The notes below the pieces were generated by a model. It made no database searches, was not told the origin of the DNA, and saw nothing but the letters and a program-made list of their open reading frames with translations. DNA of 25,740 nt from an uncultured Haemophilus sp. (lineage in GTDB: Bacteria; Pseudomonadota; Gammaproteobacteria; Enterobacterales; Pasteurellaceae). The DNA lies in contig NZ_CALJRX010000072.1 of NCBI RefSeq assembly GCF_937976265.1, forward strand, positions 1-25,740, in the 5' to 3' direction. A program made the position numbers and the translations under genes. Positions 1-8,124 of the stretch are shown in pieces. The first letter of the stretch is position 1. Every line of letters starts with the position of its first letter.

Positions 1-1
1 A

Positions 2-493
2 GCAGTTGCAAATGCTGTTGAACATGCTTACAGTGAAAAAGTACCTACCTCTCGCAAATTTCCTCTTAAGAGATGGTGGATGCTATTAGCTATAATTGAA
101 GGAAAATTATCGTTATTTGTTTGTGATCTAGGTCACGGAATACCAAATACACTTGAAATAACACAAGAGCCAGACCTGTTATCAAAAATATGGAGCTTAC
201 TTCGTAAAAAAATTGGACTGAAAGCAGACCAAGCCACGACTGACTCTGCTTATATAAAAGCATCAACATTAATAAAAGAAACAAGAACAGCGCTTGAATA
301 TCGTGGAAAAGGTGGTGCTGACATACGGTCTTTCATTGATAAGACAAAAGGAAGCAAGTTAATTATACGTTCCAATAGAGGAAAGTACACTTATCTAGGA
401 AAAGAGAAGCGTGATTTCTTAAGAGAATCAAAATATTCAATAGATGGGACTATTATTCAGTGGATAATCCCCATTACAGAGAGTGAGAGTTAA
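2..493 (+). CDS. GHKL/HATPase-type ATP-binding protein, 5' end outside the window
   Basis: The reading frame is open from the first bases of the window, so the N-terminus is missing; the ATG at 80 is internal, not the start. The visible 163 residues carry a GHKL ATPase core in order: an N-box (ANAVEHAY, encoded near 11-34) with the Glu and Asn that coordinate Mg and catalyse, a G1 box (DLGHGIP, near 125-145), a lid region ending in RGKGG (near 300-315), and a C-terminal GTIIQWIIP strand (near 445-475). The layout is closer to anti-sigma kinases such as RsbW/SpoIIAB, or to a stand-alone HATPase, than to a sensor kinase; no histidine-phosphotransfer domain is visible. The stop overlaps the next start by one base (TAATG), implying translational coupling to the STAS-like gene. 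It probably binds or hydrolyses ATP and acts on its neighbour. Substrate and role are unknown. Confidence 0.8.
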   Translation, partial: AVANAVEHAYSEKVPTSRKFPLKRWWMLLAIIEGKLSLFVCDLGHGIPNTLEITQEPDLLSKIWSLLRKKIGLKADQATTDSAYIKASTLIKETRTALEYRGKGGADIRSFIDKTKGSKLIIRSNRGKYTYLGKEKRDFLRESKYSIDGTIIQWIIPITESES

Positions 494-828
494 TGAACAA
501 TATAATTTACATCAAAGATTTTAGTATTTTCCCAGGCCCAAGATATAAAAACTTAGGCGCTGCTAGCGGTGAAGAATTCCGAGAAAATGTTTTACTTCCT
601 AAATTAAAAGAAAGAGATGATTGGATTATAAATCTAGATGGCGTAGCTGGTTATGGTTCTTCATTTTTAGAAGAGTCTTTTGGAGGCTGTATTAGAGAAG
701 GTATTAGTCCTAGTGTAATGAGAGGTATTGTAAATCGTTTAGTTTCATTTGATGACCCAGACCTTATACCCGAAATAAAAGGCTACGTAGAAGATGCAAT
801 ATTAGCAAAAGAAAAAACATCTAAATAG
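493..828 (+). CDS. STAS-like protein, DUF4325 family
   Basis: This 111-residue soluble protein fits the STAS-like DUF4325 family: an N-terminal strand region, a central INLDGVAGYGSSFLEESFGG segment typical of the family (residues about 46-65), and a helical C-terminus. There is no signal peptide or membrane segment. STAS domains are the usual partners of RsbW-type kinases in partner switching, and this gene directly follows a GHKL ATPase with a one-base overlap, so an interaction of the two products is a fair inference. I cannot say whether it is phosphorylated; Ser51-Ser52 in the GSS segment are candidates only. The next gene starts one base after its stop. The function of DUF4325 is not established to my knowledge. 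Confidence 0.75.
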   Translation: MNNIIYIKDFSIFPGPRYKNLGAASGEEFRENVLLPKLKERDDWIINLDGVAGYGSSFLEESFGGCIREGISPSVMRGIVNRLVSFDDPDLIPEIKGYVEDAILAKEKTSK

Positions 829-829
829 C

Positions 830-1252
830 ATGCAAACATCTGACATTATCTCGACCATATCTCTGATTGTTTCTATTGTAGGTATTCCAATTAGTTATTA
901 TCTTGGTGGGCGAAATTCGCGCAATAGCACGTATAACAACGCAATAGATGAATTGGAAAAACTTTGCCAAAAAACATTTGATGATGCTATGAAAATAGAG
1001 AAATCCACAGCAAAAAACGAATCAGATTATCATTTAATGATAGCTAATCATAAATTACTACAAAGTAAATGTTCTCAATTAAAGAACTTAAAAAATCAAA
1101 CTAAGTATCCGAGGGCAGAACTCCTAGATGTTAAAAAGATAACAACAGATCAACTTTTCTCTGAAGATGAATTAGTACAAAAAGCAGCAATACGAAATCT
1201 AATTTATAAATTAGTTGCATTAACTGAATTTTATGAAAAGAAATTCTATTAA
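830..1252 (+). CDS. Small membrane-anchored protein of unknown function
   Basis: I do not recognise a family. The 140-residue product begins with one hydrophobic segment (residues about 5-25, IISTISLIVSIVGIPISYYL) followed by Gly and Arg residues (GGRNSR). By the positive-inside rule this suggests an N-terminal anchor with the rest in the cytoplasm. The remainder is charged and mostly helical, with a Lys/Glu-rich stretch that could form a coiled coil. The ATG lies one base after the stop of the STAS-like gene, so all three genes should be co-transcribed and coupled. In the context of an ATPase and a STAS-like protein it could be the membrane effector or target of the module; that is inference from position and topology only. 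Confidence 0.65.
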   Translation: MQTSDIISTISLIVSIVGIPISYYLGGRNSRNSTYNNAIDELEKLCQKTFDDAMKIEKSTAKNESDYHLMIANHKLLQSKCSQLKNLKNQTKYPRAELLDVKKITTDQLFSEDELVQKAAIRNLIYKLVALTEFYEKKFY

Positions 1253-1272
1253 CGCCCATACAGGCGTCTTTC
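1252..1272 (+). terminator. Possible weak terminator of the three-gene module
   Basis: A small hairpin starts at the stop codon: ACGCC (1252-1256), a six-base loop, GGCGT (1263-1267), then a short pyrimidine run (CTTTCC). The stem is short and the T tract poor, so it may be only a partial terminator. Confidence 0.35.
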
Positions 1273-1334
1273 CAACAATCGTTATTATACTCGAGAGATG
1301 TTCCATTGTCCTTAAAAACAATTTCTATAATTGC

Positions 1335-1370
1335 AATCCCAAGCTTTTTAGCTTGGGATTTTTTCTTTTT
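1335..1370 (+). terminator. Strong rho-independent terminator
   Basis: A perfect 10-bp stem, AATCCCAAGC (1335-1344) with GCTTGGGATT (1351-1360), encloses a six-base loop and is followed by a T-rich tract to 1370. It lies about 80 bp beyond the accessory module and just before the Fur-linked promoter, so it insulates the receptor gene. The gap suggests it may once have served a different upstream gene. Confidence 0.85.
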
Positions 1371-1424
1371 ATCCCCTGCTTAATTTGAATGAATCTTTTC
1401 TGCTGAACAAATCACACATATAAA

Positions 1425-1468
1425 TGAAAATAATTTGCATTGATCGGCGTAAACGTTTTCGCTATACT
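1425..1468 (+). promoter_or_regulatory. Promoter abutted by a Fur-like box, driving the TonB receptor gene
   Basis: The 15-mer TGAAAATAATTTGCA at 1425-1439 matches the 7-1-7 Fur consensus (TGATAATnATTATCA) at 11 of 14 positions. Directly next to it are TTGATC (-35, 1440-1445) and TATACT (-10, 1463-1468), 17 bp apart. A repressor bound there would block RNA polymerase. It fits iron-repressed expression of a siderophore-type receptor. Confidence 0.7.
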
Positions 1469-1501
1469 TTGGGCTCTTTTATTACCTATTGGGAAGCGAT
1501 T

Positions 1502-3685
1502 ATGAATTTTAAATTAAGCCTTATTTCAACCGCACTTTTAACCAGTTTTTCCATTTCTACGTTTGCAGAAACTGAGCAGACCGTAGATACAAACACCGAG
1601 ACGCTTGAGCAAATTAACGTTCAAGATACGGGGATTAAACAAAATGGTTACCAAACGACAGGGACATCTGTCGTATCAAAAGCTGAAGTGCCAGTATTCG
1701 ACACGCCAAACACAGTAAATATTCTTTCAACTAAACTACTAGAAGATCGCAAACCTGAATCACTCATTGATGCGCTTTATAACGTCAGTGGTGTGAGTCA
1801 AGCGAATACGTTAGGTGGTATGTTTGACGCCATTCAAAAACGTGGTTTTGGTGGAAACCGTGACAACTCAATTATGCGTAACGGTTTACAAGCTGGTCCA
1901 GCTAAAAACTTTAGCGCGACAACTGAAACCGTTGAAGTTTTAAAAGGACCAGCATCGGTACTTTATGGTATTCAAGATCCAGGTGGTGTAGTTAATATCA
2001 TTACTAAAAAACCGCAACAAACGCCACGTTATGTCGTTGGTGGAACCTTAGGTAATCATAGCCTGTGGGGAACACAATTAGATTTTACTGGTGGCTTAGG
2101 AAATGGTTTTGCTTACCGCTTTATCTATGACAAACAAGAAAAAGACTACTGGCGTAATTTTGGCAAAGTGAAAAATACGACTTACGCCCCCTCTCTTTCT
2201 TGGGAAAATGATAAAACTAAAGTGCTTCTTTCTTATGAACACAAAGATATTCTTGAGCCATTTGATCGGGGTACAAATCTTTTAACGGCAACGAATGCAT
2301 TACCGGATATTCCTGTATCGCGTCGTTTAGATGAGCCAAATAATGAAACCACGGCAAAAACCGATAACATTGATTTCAAAATTGAGCACAAATTAAGTGA
2401 TGGTTGGAAATTAAATGCGGGTTATAGCTATGCCCGTTATAAATATTTCTATAACCAAGCTCGTATTACGAATATCAATGTCAACACGCGTAAAGCCCGC
2501 CGTGCAATTGAACAGCAACAAGGTGATCAACGCGTTCATAGCGGTACATTAAATATCGTTGGTGAATTTGGTATTGGTGATATCGCTAACCGCTTTGTAG
2601 CCGGTATTGATGCTATGCGTAATATTCGTGATCTTGGACCTATTTATAACCAAGGTATTACAAATTCGGACATCAATATTGATAATCCAATCTATACCAA
2701 TCCTGTTGCAGAACATAAAAACGGTAACGGCAACGCCTACCAATATAACTACCTCAAAACCGTTGGGGTTTATATTCAAGATACCGCCTACTTTACCGAT
2801 AACTTTATCATGACGGGCGGTTTACGTTATGAGTATTTTGATCAATTTGCAGGACGTCATTGCTTAAATGCGGCAAACTGTAAAAAAGGTCAAAATCTAA
2901 CAAAAACCGGAAATACCGATCAGCACGATGGTAAATTATTGTATCAATTAGGTGCCGTCTATAAATTTACGCCACATATTGCAACCTTTGCAAACTACTC
3001 GGAGTCTTTCCGTCCACAAATGAGTGTGGCAACACCTGTGAGCGGCGATTTAAAACCAGAACAAGGTAAATCGTTCGAAATTGGTGCAAAATATGAAAAC
3101 TCAGGTTTCAATGCGACACTTGCTTTATTCAATATCAACAAACGTAATGTGGCTGAGGCTGTTGGTTCTGGTTCAAATGCGCAATTGAATATCGTCGGCA
3201 AACAACGTTCTCGTGGTGTGGAATTTGATCTTAATGGTCAAATTACGGATAGTCTAAGCGTAGCAGCTAACTATACCTACACCAAAGTAAAATCACTTGA
3301 AAATGAGCTTTATCCTGATGCGGTAAATCAACAACTTTCTGGTGTACCAAAACATCAAGCTTCTCTATTCCTAGCTTATAACGTAGGTGAATTTGATTTT
3401 GGTAACATCCGTGTTGGTGGTGGTGCTCGTTATTTAGGTTCTTGGTATGCTTATAAAAGTGATTACACAAAAGCATACAAATTACCTCATGCCGTGGTAT
3501 ATGATGCCTTTATTGCTTACGATACCAAAATCTCTGGCAAGAAAGTCTCTTTCCAACTTAACGGTAAAAACTTAACAAATAAAACTTACTATCCATCCAC
3601 TTCCGGTAACGCGACAAACACATTGATCCCAGTTGCATTAGGTTATGGACGTGAATTTATCTTCAACACGAAAGTTGAGTTTTAA
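1502..3685 (+). CDS. TonB-dependent siderophore-type outer-membrane receptor
   Basis: A 727-residue outer-membrane receptor for active uptake of an iron chelate powered by TonB. The start is placed at the ATG at 1502: a GGGAAG ribosome site lies just upstream, translation there begins with a signal peptide (residues 1-22, ending STFA), and the earlier in-frame ATG at 1424 falls inside the Fur box and promoter. After a putative TonB box region (about residues 35-45, LEQINVQD) comes the plug domain (about 55-175) with the motifs VLKGPASVLYG and PGGVVNIITKKP. The long beta-barrel follows and ends in Phe (KVEF), as barrel proteins do. Siderophore-receptor features such as FANYSESFRP and GLRYEYFDQ are present. 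Ligand specificity cannot be read from the sequence. The pairing with the following ABC gene recalls H. influenzae HI1466-HI1467 from memory. Confidence 0.9.
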   Translation: MNFKLSLISTALLTSFSISTFAETEQTVDTNTETLEQINVQDTGIKQNGYQTTGTSVVSKAEVPVFDTPNTVNILSTKLLEDRKPESLIDALYNVSGVSQANTLGGMFDAIQKRGFGGNRDNSIMRNGLQAGPAKNFSATTETVEVLKGPASVLYGIQDPGGVVNIITKKPQQTPRYVVGGTLGNHSLWGTQLDFTGGLGNGFAYRFIYDKQEKDYWRNFGKVKNTTYAPSLSWENDKTKVLLSYEHKDILEPFDRGTNLLTATNALPDIPVSRRLDEPNNETTAKTDNIDFKIEHKLSDGWKLNAGYSYARYKYFYNQARITNINVNTRKARRAIEQQQGDQRVHSGTLNIVGEFGIGDIANRFVAGIDAMRNIRDLGPIYNQGITNSDINIDNPIYTNPVAEHKNGNGNAYQYNYLKTVGVYIQDTAYFTDNFIMTGGLRYEYFDQFAGRHCLNAANCKKGQNLTKTGNTDQHDGKLLYQLGAVYKFTPHIATFANYSESFRPQMSVATPVSGDLKPEQGKSFEIGAKYENSGFNATLALFNINKRNVAEAVGSGSNAQLNIVGKQRSRGVEFDLNGQITDSLSVAANYTYTKVKSLENELYPDAVNQQLSGVPKHQASLFLAYNVGEFDFGNIRVGGGARYLGSWYAYKSDYTKAYKLPHAVVYDAFIAYDTKISGKKVSFQLNGKNLTNKTYYPSTSGNATNTLIPVALGYGREFIFNTKVEF

Positions 3686-3701
3686 TTGAGCGCGCAATAC
3701 G

Positions 3702-3729
3702 AGGGCGAATCATTTCGCCCTTTTTTCGT
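3702..3729 (+). terminator. Rho-independent terminator after the receptor gene
   Basis: Stem GGGCGAA (3703-3709) with TTCGCCC (3714-3720), four-base loop, then a run of six T. Only 21 bp separate it from the next start codon, so expression of the ABC gene would depend on read-through or an internal promoter. Confidence 0.8.
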
Positions 3730-3750
3730 TTTTTACTTTATGGATAATCA

Positions 3751-5511
3751 ATGAATTGGCAAACTGAACTTAACTCAAGTTTAAGCTGGATTTTGACCGC
3801 ACTTTTCTGGGTAATTTTATGTTTTAGCGTGGTGATGATAGCACTAAAGCAAACTACATTCGGTCAGAAGTTTTGGCATATTGCATCCCCTTCGATTAAT
3901 CGCCGTAACAGCATCAAAATCATCGTTATGCTACTGGTGTTGTTTACCATGATTTTGTTAGAAGTGCGCTTCAGCGTACTCAACTCTTTTTTCTATAATG
4001 GGCTTTATAGCTCAATGCAGGAATTAGATGCGGATAAGTTTTGGTTCTTTGCAAAACTGAACGCCCTCTTAGTATTGGTACAAGTTATCCACTCCATCGC
4101 CGATTATTTCTTGCAACAAGTATTTGAAATTCGTTGGTTGGAAAGCTTGAATAAAGTCCTGGTTAAACGATGGTTAGAAAATAAAAAATACTATCGCCTC
4201 AAATACGAAAAAGATCTGCCCGATAATATTGATCAACGTATTGAACAAGATGCACGTGAATTTATCAGTAGTACCGTTAAAATTGTGCGCGGTATGATTA
4301 ATTCCATTTTGACTACCATTGAATTTACCATCATTCTTTGGTCACTTTCTGGAATATTAAGTCTTTTTGGCTTGAATATCGAAAAAGGCGTCGTTTTCTT
4401 TATTTATGCCTTTATTATCCTTGCAACGTTAATGTCCGTTTGGATTGGTCACCCTTTAATCAAGCTGAACTTCAATAAAGAAAAACTCAATGGTGACTAC
4501 CGTTATTCTTTAATTCGAGTGCGAGATAATGCGGAAAGTATCGCGTTCTATCAAGGTGAACAGCAAGAACAACATTTATTGAAAAACAAATTTGCTCAAA
4601 TCATTCATAACCGTTGGGCAATTGTATTGAGAATGTTGGGATTAGACGGCTTTAATGGAAGCGTCACGCGTGTTGCGAAACTCTTACCTTTGATGCTACA
4701 AGCCCCTCGTTTTTTTACAGGACAAATTAAACTGGGCGATATGCACCAAACTGTGCAAGCATTTAACCGATTAATGACCGCACTTTCCTTCTTCCGTTTG
4801 TTCTATGAAGAATTTACGCTCTACCAAGCACGTTTAAATCGTCTTTATGGTTTTATGACTAAGTTGGATGAATTAGATCATTTAGAGGTTCATCAACCTA
4901 TGAAATGTTCTAACCGTGTTGCGTTATCAAACTTTGGTATTAAAGATGAGCAAGGCAGATTATTGCTTAATAACTTAAATATTGAATTAAAAAATGGTGA
5001 TGCTTTATTAATTCAAGGTCCTTCCGGCACGGGGAAAACATCTCTATTAAAAGCAATGGCTGGAATTTATCCTTTTGAGACAGTTGGTCTGGTGGAACAT
5101 CCTTGTGTGACCAGTTTATTCTTACCGCAACGTCCTTATATGCCACAAGGCACATTACGTGAGGCGATTTGCTATCCGGATATTGATCCTTATCATCCTG
5201 AATTGGAAAAAACACTGGCTGATTGTTGTTTGGATAAATATCTTCATAGCTTAGATGTAGATAACGATTGGCAAGCAATTTTGTCACCGGGTGAATTGCA
5301 GCGTGTGGCATTTATTCGGATTTTACTGACGAAGCCTGAAGTGGTCTTTTTGGATGAAACCACATCAGCACTTGATGAGCCAACCGAGTATCTCCTTTAT
5401 AAAACGATTAAAGAGCGGTTACCCAATATGATCATTCTGAGTGTAGGTCATCGTGGCACATTGCATCAATTCCATAATAAACAATTGGATTTAGCAGTCT
5501 GCATCGTATAA
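3751..5511 (+). CDS. YddA/SbmA-like ABC transporter, fused permease and ATPase
   Basis: A 586-residue half-transporter. The N-terminal ~340 residues hold several membrane helices of the SbmA/BacA-like type, with the EIRWLESLNKVLVKRWLENKKYYRL segment area (near 130-155) characteristic of the YddA family. The C-terminal ATPase has Walker A GPSGTGKTS (about residue 422), signature SPGELQR (about 512, Pro replacing the usual Gly), Walker B VVFLDE with ETTSALD (about 530-540), and an H-loop VGHRG. It should act as a homodimer in the inner membrane. Its position after a Fur-linked TonB receptor suggests a part in handling the same iron chelate, either import or export. Substrate unknown. It resembles H. 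influenzae HI1467 as I recall it. Two uptake signals lie inside the gene (3796, 4777). Confidence 0.88.
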   Translation: MNWQTELNSSLSWILTALFWVILCFSVVMIALKQTTFGQKFWHIASPSINRRNSIKIIVMLLVLFTMILLEVRFSVLNSFFYNGLYSSMQELDADKFWFFAKLNALLVLVQVIHSIADYFLQQVFEIRWLESLNKVLVKRWLENKKYYRLKYEKDLPDNIDQRIEQDAREFISSTVKIVRGMINSILTTIEFTIILWSLSGILSLFGLNIEKGVVFFIYAFIILATLMSVWIGHPLIKLNFNKEKLNGDYRYSLIRVRDNAESIAFYQGEQQEQHLLKNKFAQIIHNRWAIVLRMLGLDGFNGSVTRVAKLLPLMLQAPRFFTGQIKLGDMHQTVQAFNRLMTALSFFRLFYEEFTLYQARLNRLYGFMTKLDELDHLEVHQPMKCSNRVALSNFGIKDEQGRLLLNNLNIELKNGDALLIQGPSGTGKTSLLKAMAGIYPFETVGLVEHPCVTSLFLPQRPYMPQGTLREAICYPDIDPYHPELEKTLADCCLDKYLHSLDVDNDWQAILSPGELQRVAFIRILLTKPEVVFLDETTSALDEPTEYLLYKTIKERLPNMIILSVGHRGTLHQFHNKQLDLAVCIV

Positions 5512-5517
5512 ATAACA

Positions 5518-5550
5518 AAAGGCTAAATTTATATTTAGCCTTTCCTTTTT
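5518..5550 (+). terminator. Rho-independent terminator after the ABC gene
   Basis: Stem AAAGGCTAAAT (5518-5528) with ATTTAGCCTTT (5533-5543), four-base loop, followed by CCTTTTT. It closes the receptor/ABC unit. Confidence 0.85.
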
Positions 5551-5588
5551 ACTAAGCGTGATTCAGATGTAGAGAAGTCTCTCAAGGC

Positions 5589-5617
5589 TTGCTACGCACC
5601 TCAATCCCCCCTATAAT
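5589..5617 (+). promoter_or_regulatory. Strong sigma-70-type promoter for the flippase operon
   Basis: TTGCTA (-35, 5589-5594) and a consensus TATAAT (-10, 5612-5617) are separated by exactly 17 bp, placing the transcript start about 25 bp before the flippase ATG. I see no obvious operator. Confidence 0.75.
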
Positions 5618-5647
5618 TCCCTCAATTTTTCTAATTCCATTTTCACA

Positions 5648-7171
5648 ATGTCAAATAAAACCATTGCAAAAAATACGCTATTTCTTTACATCCGAATGCT
5701 TTTCAACATGGGAGCTATGCTGTATATCTCTCGTGTGGTATTACAGGTTTTGGGTGTAGAAGATTTTGGTATCTATAACATTGTGATGGGTGTCGTGGTC
5801 TTATTTTCCTTTTTTAATGGCACAATGACCGCCACCACTCAGCGTTTTATTAACGTAGAAAAAGCCTCGAATGACATTCAACGTGTCAATAAAGTCTTTA
5901 ATATTAGTATCTTAAATCACCTACTCATTATTTTTATCGTATTGGTTTTAGCCGAAACTATAGGCTTATGGTTTTTAAATCACAAATTAGTTATCCCCGC
6001 TGAACGTTTGCAAGCCGCAAATATCGTTTATCAATTAGCGTTAATTATTGCCTTTGTTGAAATTATCAAAGTGCCATTCAATGCCATGATTGTTGCCCAC
6101 GAGAAAATGGGATTCTATGCGTGGTTGGGATTAGGTGAAACCATCTTAAAACTGACCTCTGTCTTTATCTTAAGTCATATCACACAGTACGATAAGTTGA
6201 TTACTTATGGCGGCTTATTGCTTTCAGTCAGCTTAATCGTGCTCTCTCTTTATGTGTTATTCACTAAATATTATTTCAAAGAAGCCACACGTTTCCGCTT
6301 ATATAAAGATTTAAGCAAAACCAAAGAAATGGTGAGTTTTTCAGGTTGGATGCTTATGGGGCAAGTTGCTTATGTGGGGTCAACACAAGGTTTGAATATG
6401 GTATCAAACTTATTCTTTGGTGTCGCAGTCAACGCAGCTATCGCCATTGCGACACAAGTAGAAGGTGCCGTTTATAGCTTTGTGAATAATTTCCAAATGG
6501 CAGCTAATCCGCAGTTGGTTCAGTCTTATGCCGCAAAAGATTACGATCGCAATCGCCAATTAATTCTTGGTATTTCAAAATATTCACTTTATTTAATGGC
6601 GATTCTCTCAGCACCTGTATTGTATTTTCCCCATACCTTACTGACATTTTGGTTAGGCGATCATCTTCCGCAATATACTGAACAACTTGTACAAGCCATT
6701 ATTGCTTGCTTATTGATTAGTGCAATGGCTGGCGCATTTTGGATGAGCGCATTAGCCATCGGCTCATCTACCGTAAAACAATACAATATCATCGTGGCGT
6801 TAATTGATCTTTGTACGGTACCATTGGCTTATTATTTGTTCACACTAGGTTATAATCCAGTATTTGCCTTTGTGGGTAAATTTAGTACGATGGTCATCTC
6901 ACAAATCTATCGATTATATTTTATTAATAAAAAAATTAAATTTAACCAAAAAGAATTTGTCTCATATTTAGTGAATGTCGGCGTGGTATTTGGCCTGCTA
7001 TTAGGTATCATCTATATATCCGATACTACTCGCAGTTATTCTTTATTGGAATTTATTGGACAATCCATCATTTTAGAAATGGTATTAATCTGTGTCATTT
7101 TAATCTTCGGATTAAACACAGCAGAAAAAAATTTCTTGTTTAGCTATTTAAAGAAAAGAGTAAAAAAATGA
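5648..7171 (+). CDS. Wzx-like polysaccharide/lipid-linked glycan flippase (MOP superfamily)
   Basis: A 507-residue protein with about 12-14 hydrophobic segments and the N-terminal pattern of oligosaccharide flippases (MLYISRVVLQVLGVEDFGIYNI, residues about 19-40; TATTQRFIN near 60). These move undecaprenyl-linked or similar glycans across the inner membrane for surface polysaccharide assembly. The C-terminus is lysine-rich and cytoplasmic. It overlaps the next gene by four bases (ATGA). No glycosyltransferase or polymerase gene lies beside it, so any substrate glycan must be made elsewhere. The gene contains no perfect uptake signal, unlike most of its neighbours, compatible with acquisition or relaxed conservation. 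Confidence 0.85.
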   Translation: MSNKTIAKNTLFLYIRMLFNMGAMLYISRVVLQVLGVEDFGIYNIVMGVVVLFSFFNGTMTATTQRFINVEKASNDIQRVNKVFNISILNHLLIIFIVLVLAETIGLWFLNHKLVIPAERLQAANIVYQLALIIAFVEIIKVPFNAMIVAHEKMGFYAWLGLGETILKLTSVFILSHITQYDKLITYGGLLLSVSLIVLSLYVLFTKYYFKEATRFRLYKDLSKTKEMVSFSGWMLMGQVAYVGSTQGLNMVSNLFFGVAVNAAIAIATQVEGAVYSFVNNFQMAANPQLVQSYAAKDYDRNRQLILGISKYSLYLMAILSAPVLYFPHTLLTFWLGDHLPQYTEQLVQAIIACLLISAMAGAFWMSALAIGSSTVKQYNIIVALIDLCTVPLAYYLFTLGYNPVFAFVGKFSTMVISQIYRLYFINKKIKFNQKEFVSYLVNVGVVFGLLLGIIYISDTTRSYSLLEFIGQSIILEMVLICVILIFGLNTAEKNFLFSYLKKRVKK

Positions 7172-8124
7172 ATCAACTCCTTATTGATTTAAAAAACAAA
7201 CTGAATCCTATTATTGAACTGATCAAAGATAAAAACGACGTATTTTATTTCGACTACCCACTTCATTTGAATGTGGGCGATTTATTGATTTATCACGGTA
7301 CAGAACAATTTTTCAAAGATCACCACATTAATGTGACCTTAAAACGCTGTGAGTACGATTTAGATCTTGAAGAAGTCAAAGCAAAAATCACACCAAACAC
7401 CACCATTCTTTTACATGGGGGCGGCAACTTTGGTGATCTTTATTCGCAGCATCAAAAAATTCGCGAAGAAATGGTGACACATTTCCCAAATAATCGCATT
7501 ATTGTGCTGCCACAAACTGCTTATTTTAAGTACGAAGAAAATCTACAAAAATCAGCCGCACTTTTTCGTAGCCACAATGATTGCCATTTACTGGCTCGTG
7601 ACGAAAGAACAGCGAATCTATTTGCACAATTTTCTGATCATGTTTATTTATCACCCGATATGGCGCATCAGCTTTATGGCACCATGGAAACGAAGCAAGG
7701 CACAACGGGTGAACAACTTTACTTCTTACGTAAAGATATTGAAGCGAGTGATATCGAGAAAAATATCCTCGCACAACTACCTGCTAACAGTAATGTAAAA
7801 GACTGGGAAGACATTCTCTCAACAGAAGATGATGTGGTTTTAGCATTAAGCTGGCGAATCAGTAAAATGGCGAACAAATTTGGCTTAGATTGGCTGAAAG
7901 ATCTTTGCCATCAATTTTGGTATGCCTATACTAAACGCATTGTAAAACGTGTTGCGCAAGTATTCTTAGCCAACGACAAAGTGACGACTACTCGCTTACA
8001 TGGTCATATTTTCTCTTGCTTGTTAGAAATTCCAAATCGTGTTTGCGATAACTCTTATGGCAAAAATAGTAGCTATGCGAAATTATGGACAAAAGGGCTA
8101 GATTTCGTTGAATTGGATAAATAA
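7168..8124 (+). CDS. Polysaccharide pyruvyl transferase family protein
   Basis: A 318-residue cytoplasmic protein of the PF04230 family, which includes enzymes adding ketal-pyruvate from phosphoenolpyruvate to sugars and related transferases. Visible family motifs: NVGDLLIYHG (about residues 36-45), LLHGGGNFGDLYS (about 88-101), RIIVLPQTAYF (about 110-120), a SPDMA segment (about 168) and the C-terminal TRLHGHIFSCLL (about 272-283). The length is close to that of exopolysaccharide homologues. It overlaps the flippase by four bases and the next gene by one base, so the three form one operon; the partner flippase suggests it decorates the exported glycan. The exact acceptor sugar cannot be deduced. 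Confidence 0.82.
   Translation: MNQLLIDLKNKLNPIIELIKDKNDVFYFDYPLHLNVGDLLIYHGTEQFFKDHHINVTLKRCEYDLDLEEVKAKITPNTTILLHGGGNFGDLYSQHQKIREEMVTHFPNNRIIVLPQTAYFKYEENLQKSAALFRSHNDCHLLARDERTANLFAQFSDHVYLSPDMAHQLYGTMETKQGTTGEQLYFLRKDIEASDIEKNILAQLPANSNVKDWEDILSTEDDVVLALSWRISKMANKFGLDWLKDLCHQFWYAYTKRIVKRVAQVFLANDKVTTTRLHGHIFSCLLEIPNRVCDNSYGKNSSYAKLWTKGLDFVELDK

Noticed and set aside
1301..1331. A TATAAT at 1326-1331 as promoter of a short RNA
   Set aside because: No -35 at proper spacing, and the terminator stem begins four bases later, leaving no room for a transcript.
1424..1501. Earlier in-frame start for the TonB receptor
   Set aside because: It falls inside the Fur box and promoter, and would bury the signal peptide behind 26 residues.
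7555..7563. Possible uptake signal GCCGCACTT in the pyruvyl transferase gene
   Set aside because: One base differs from the 9-mer core, so it was not counted.
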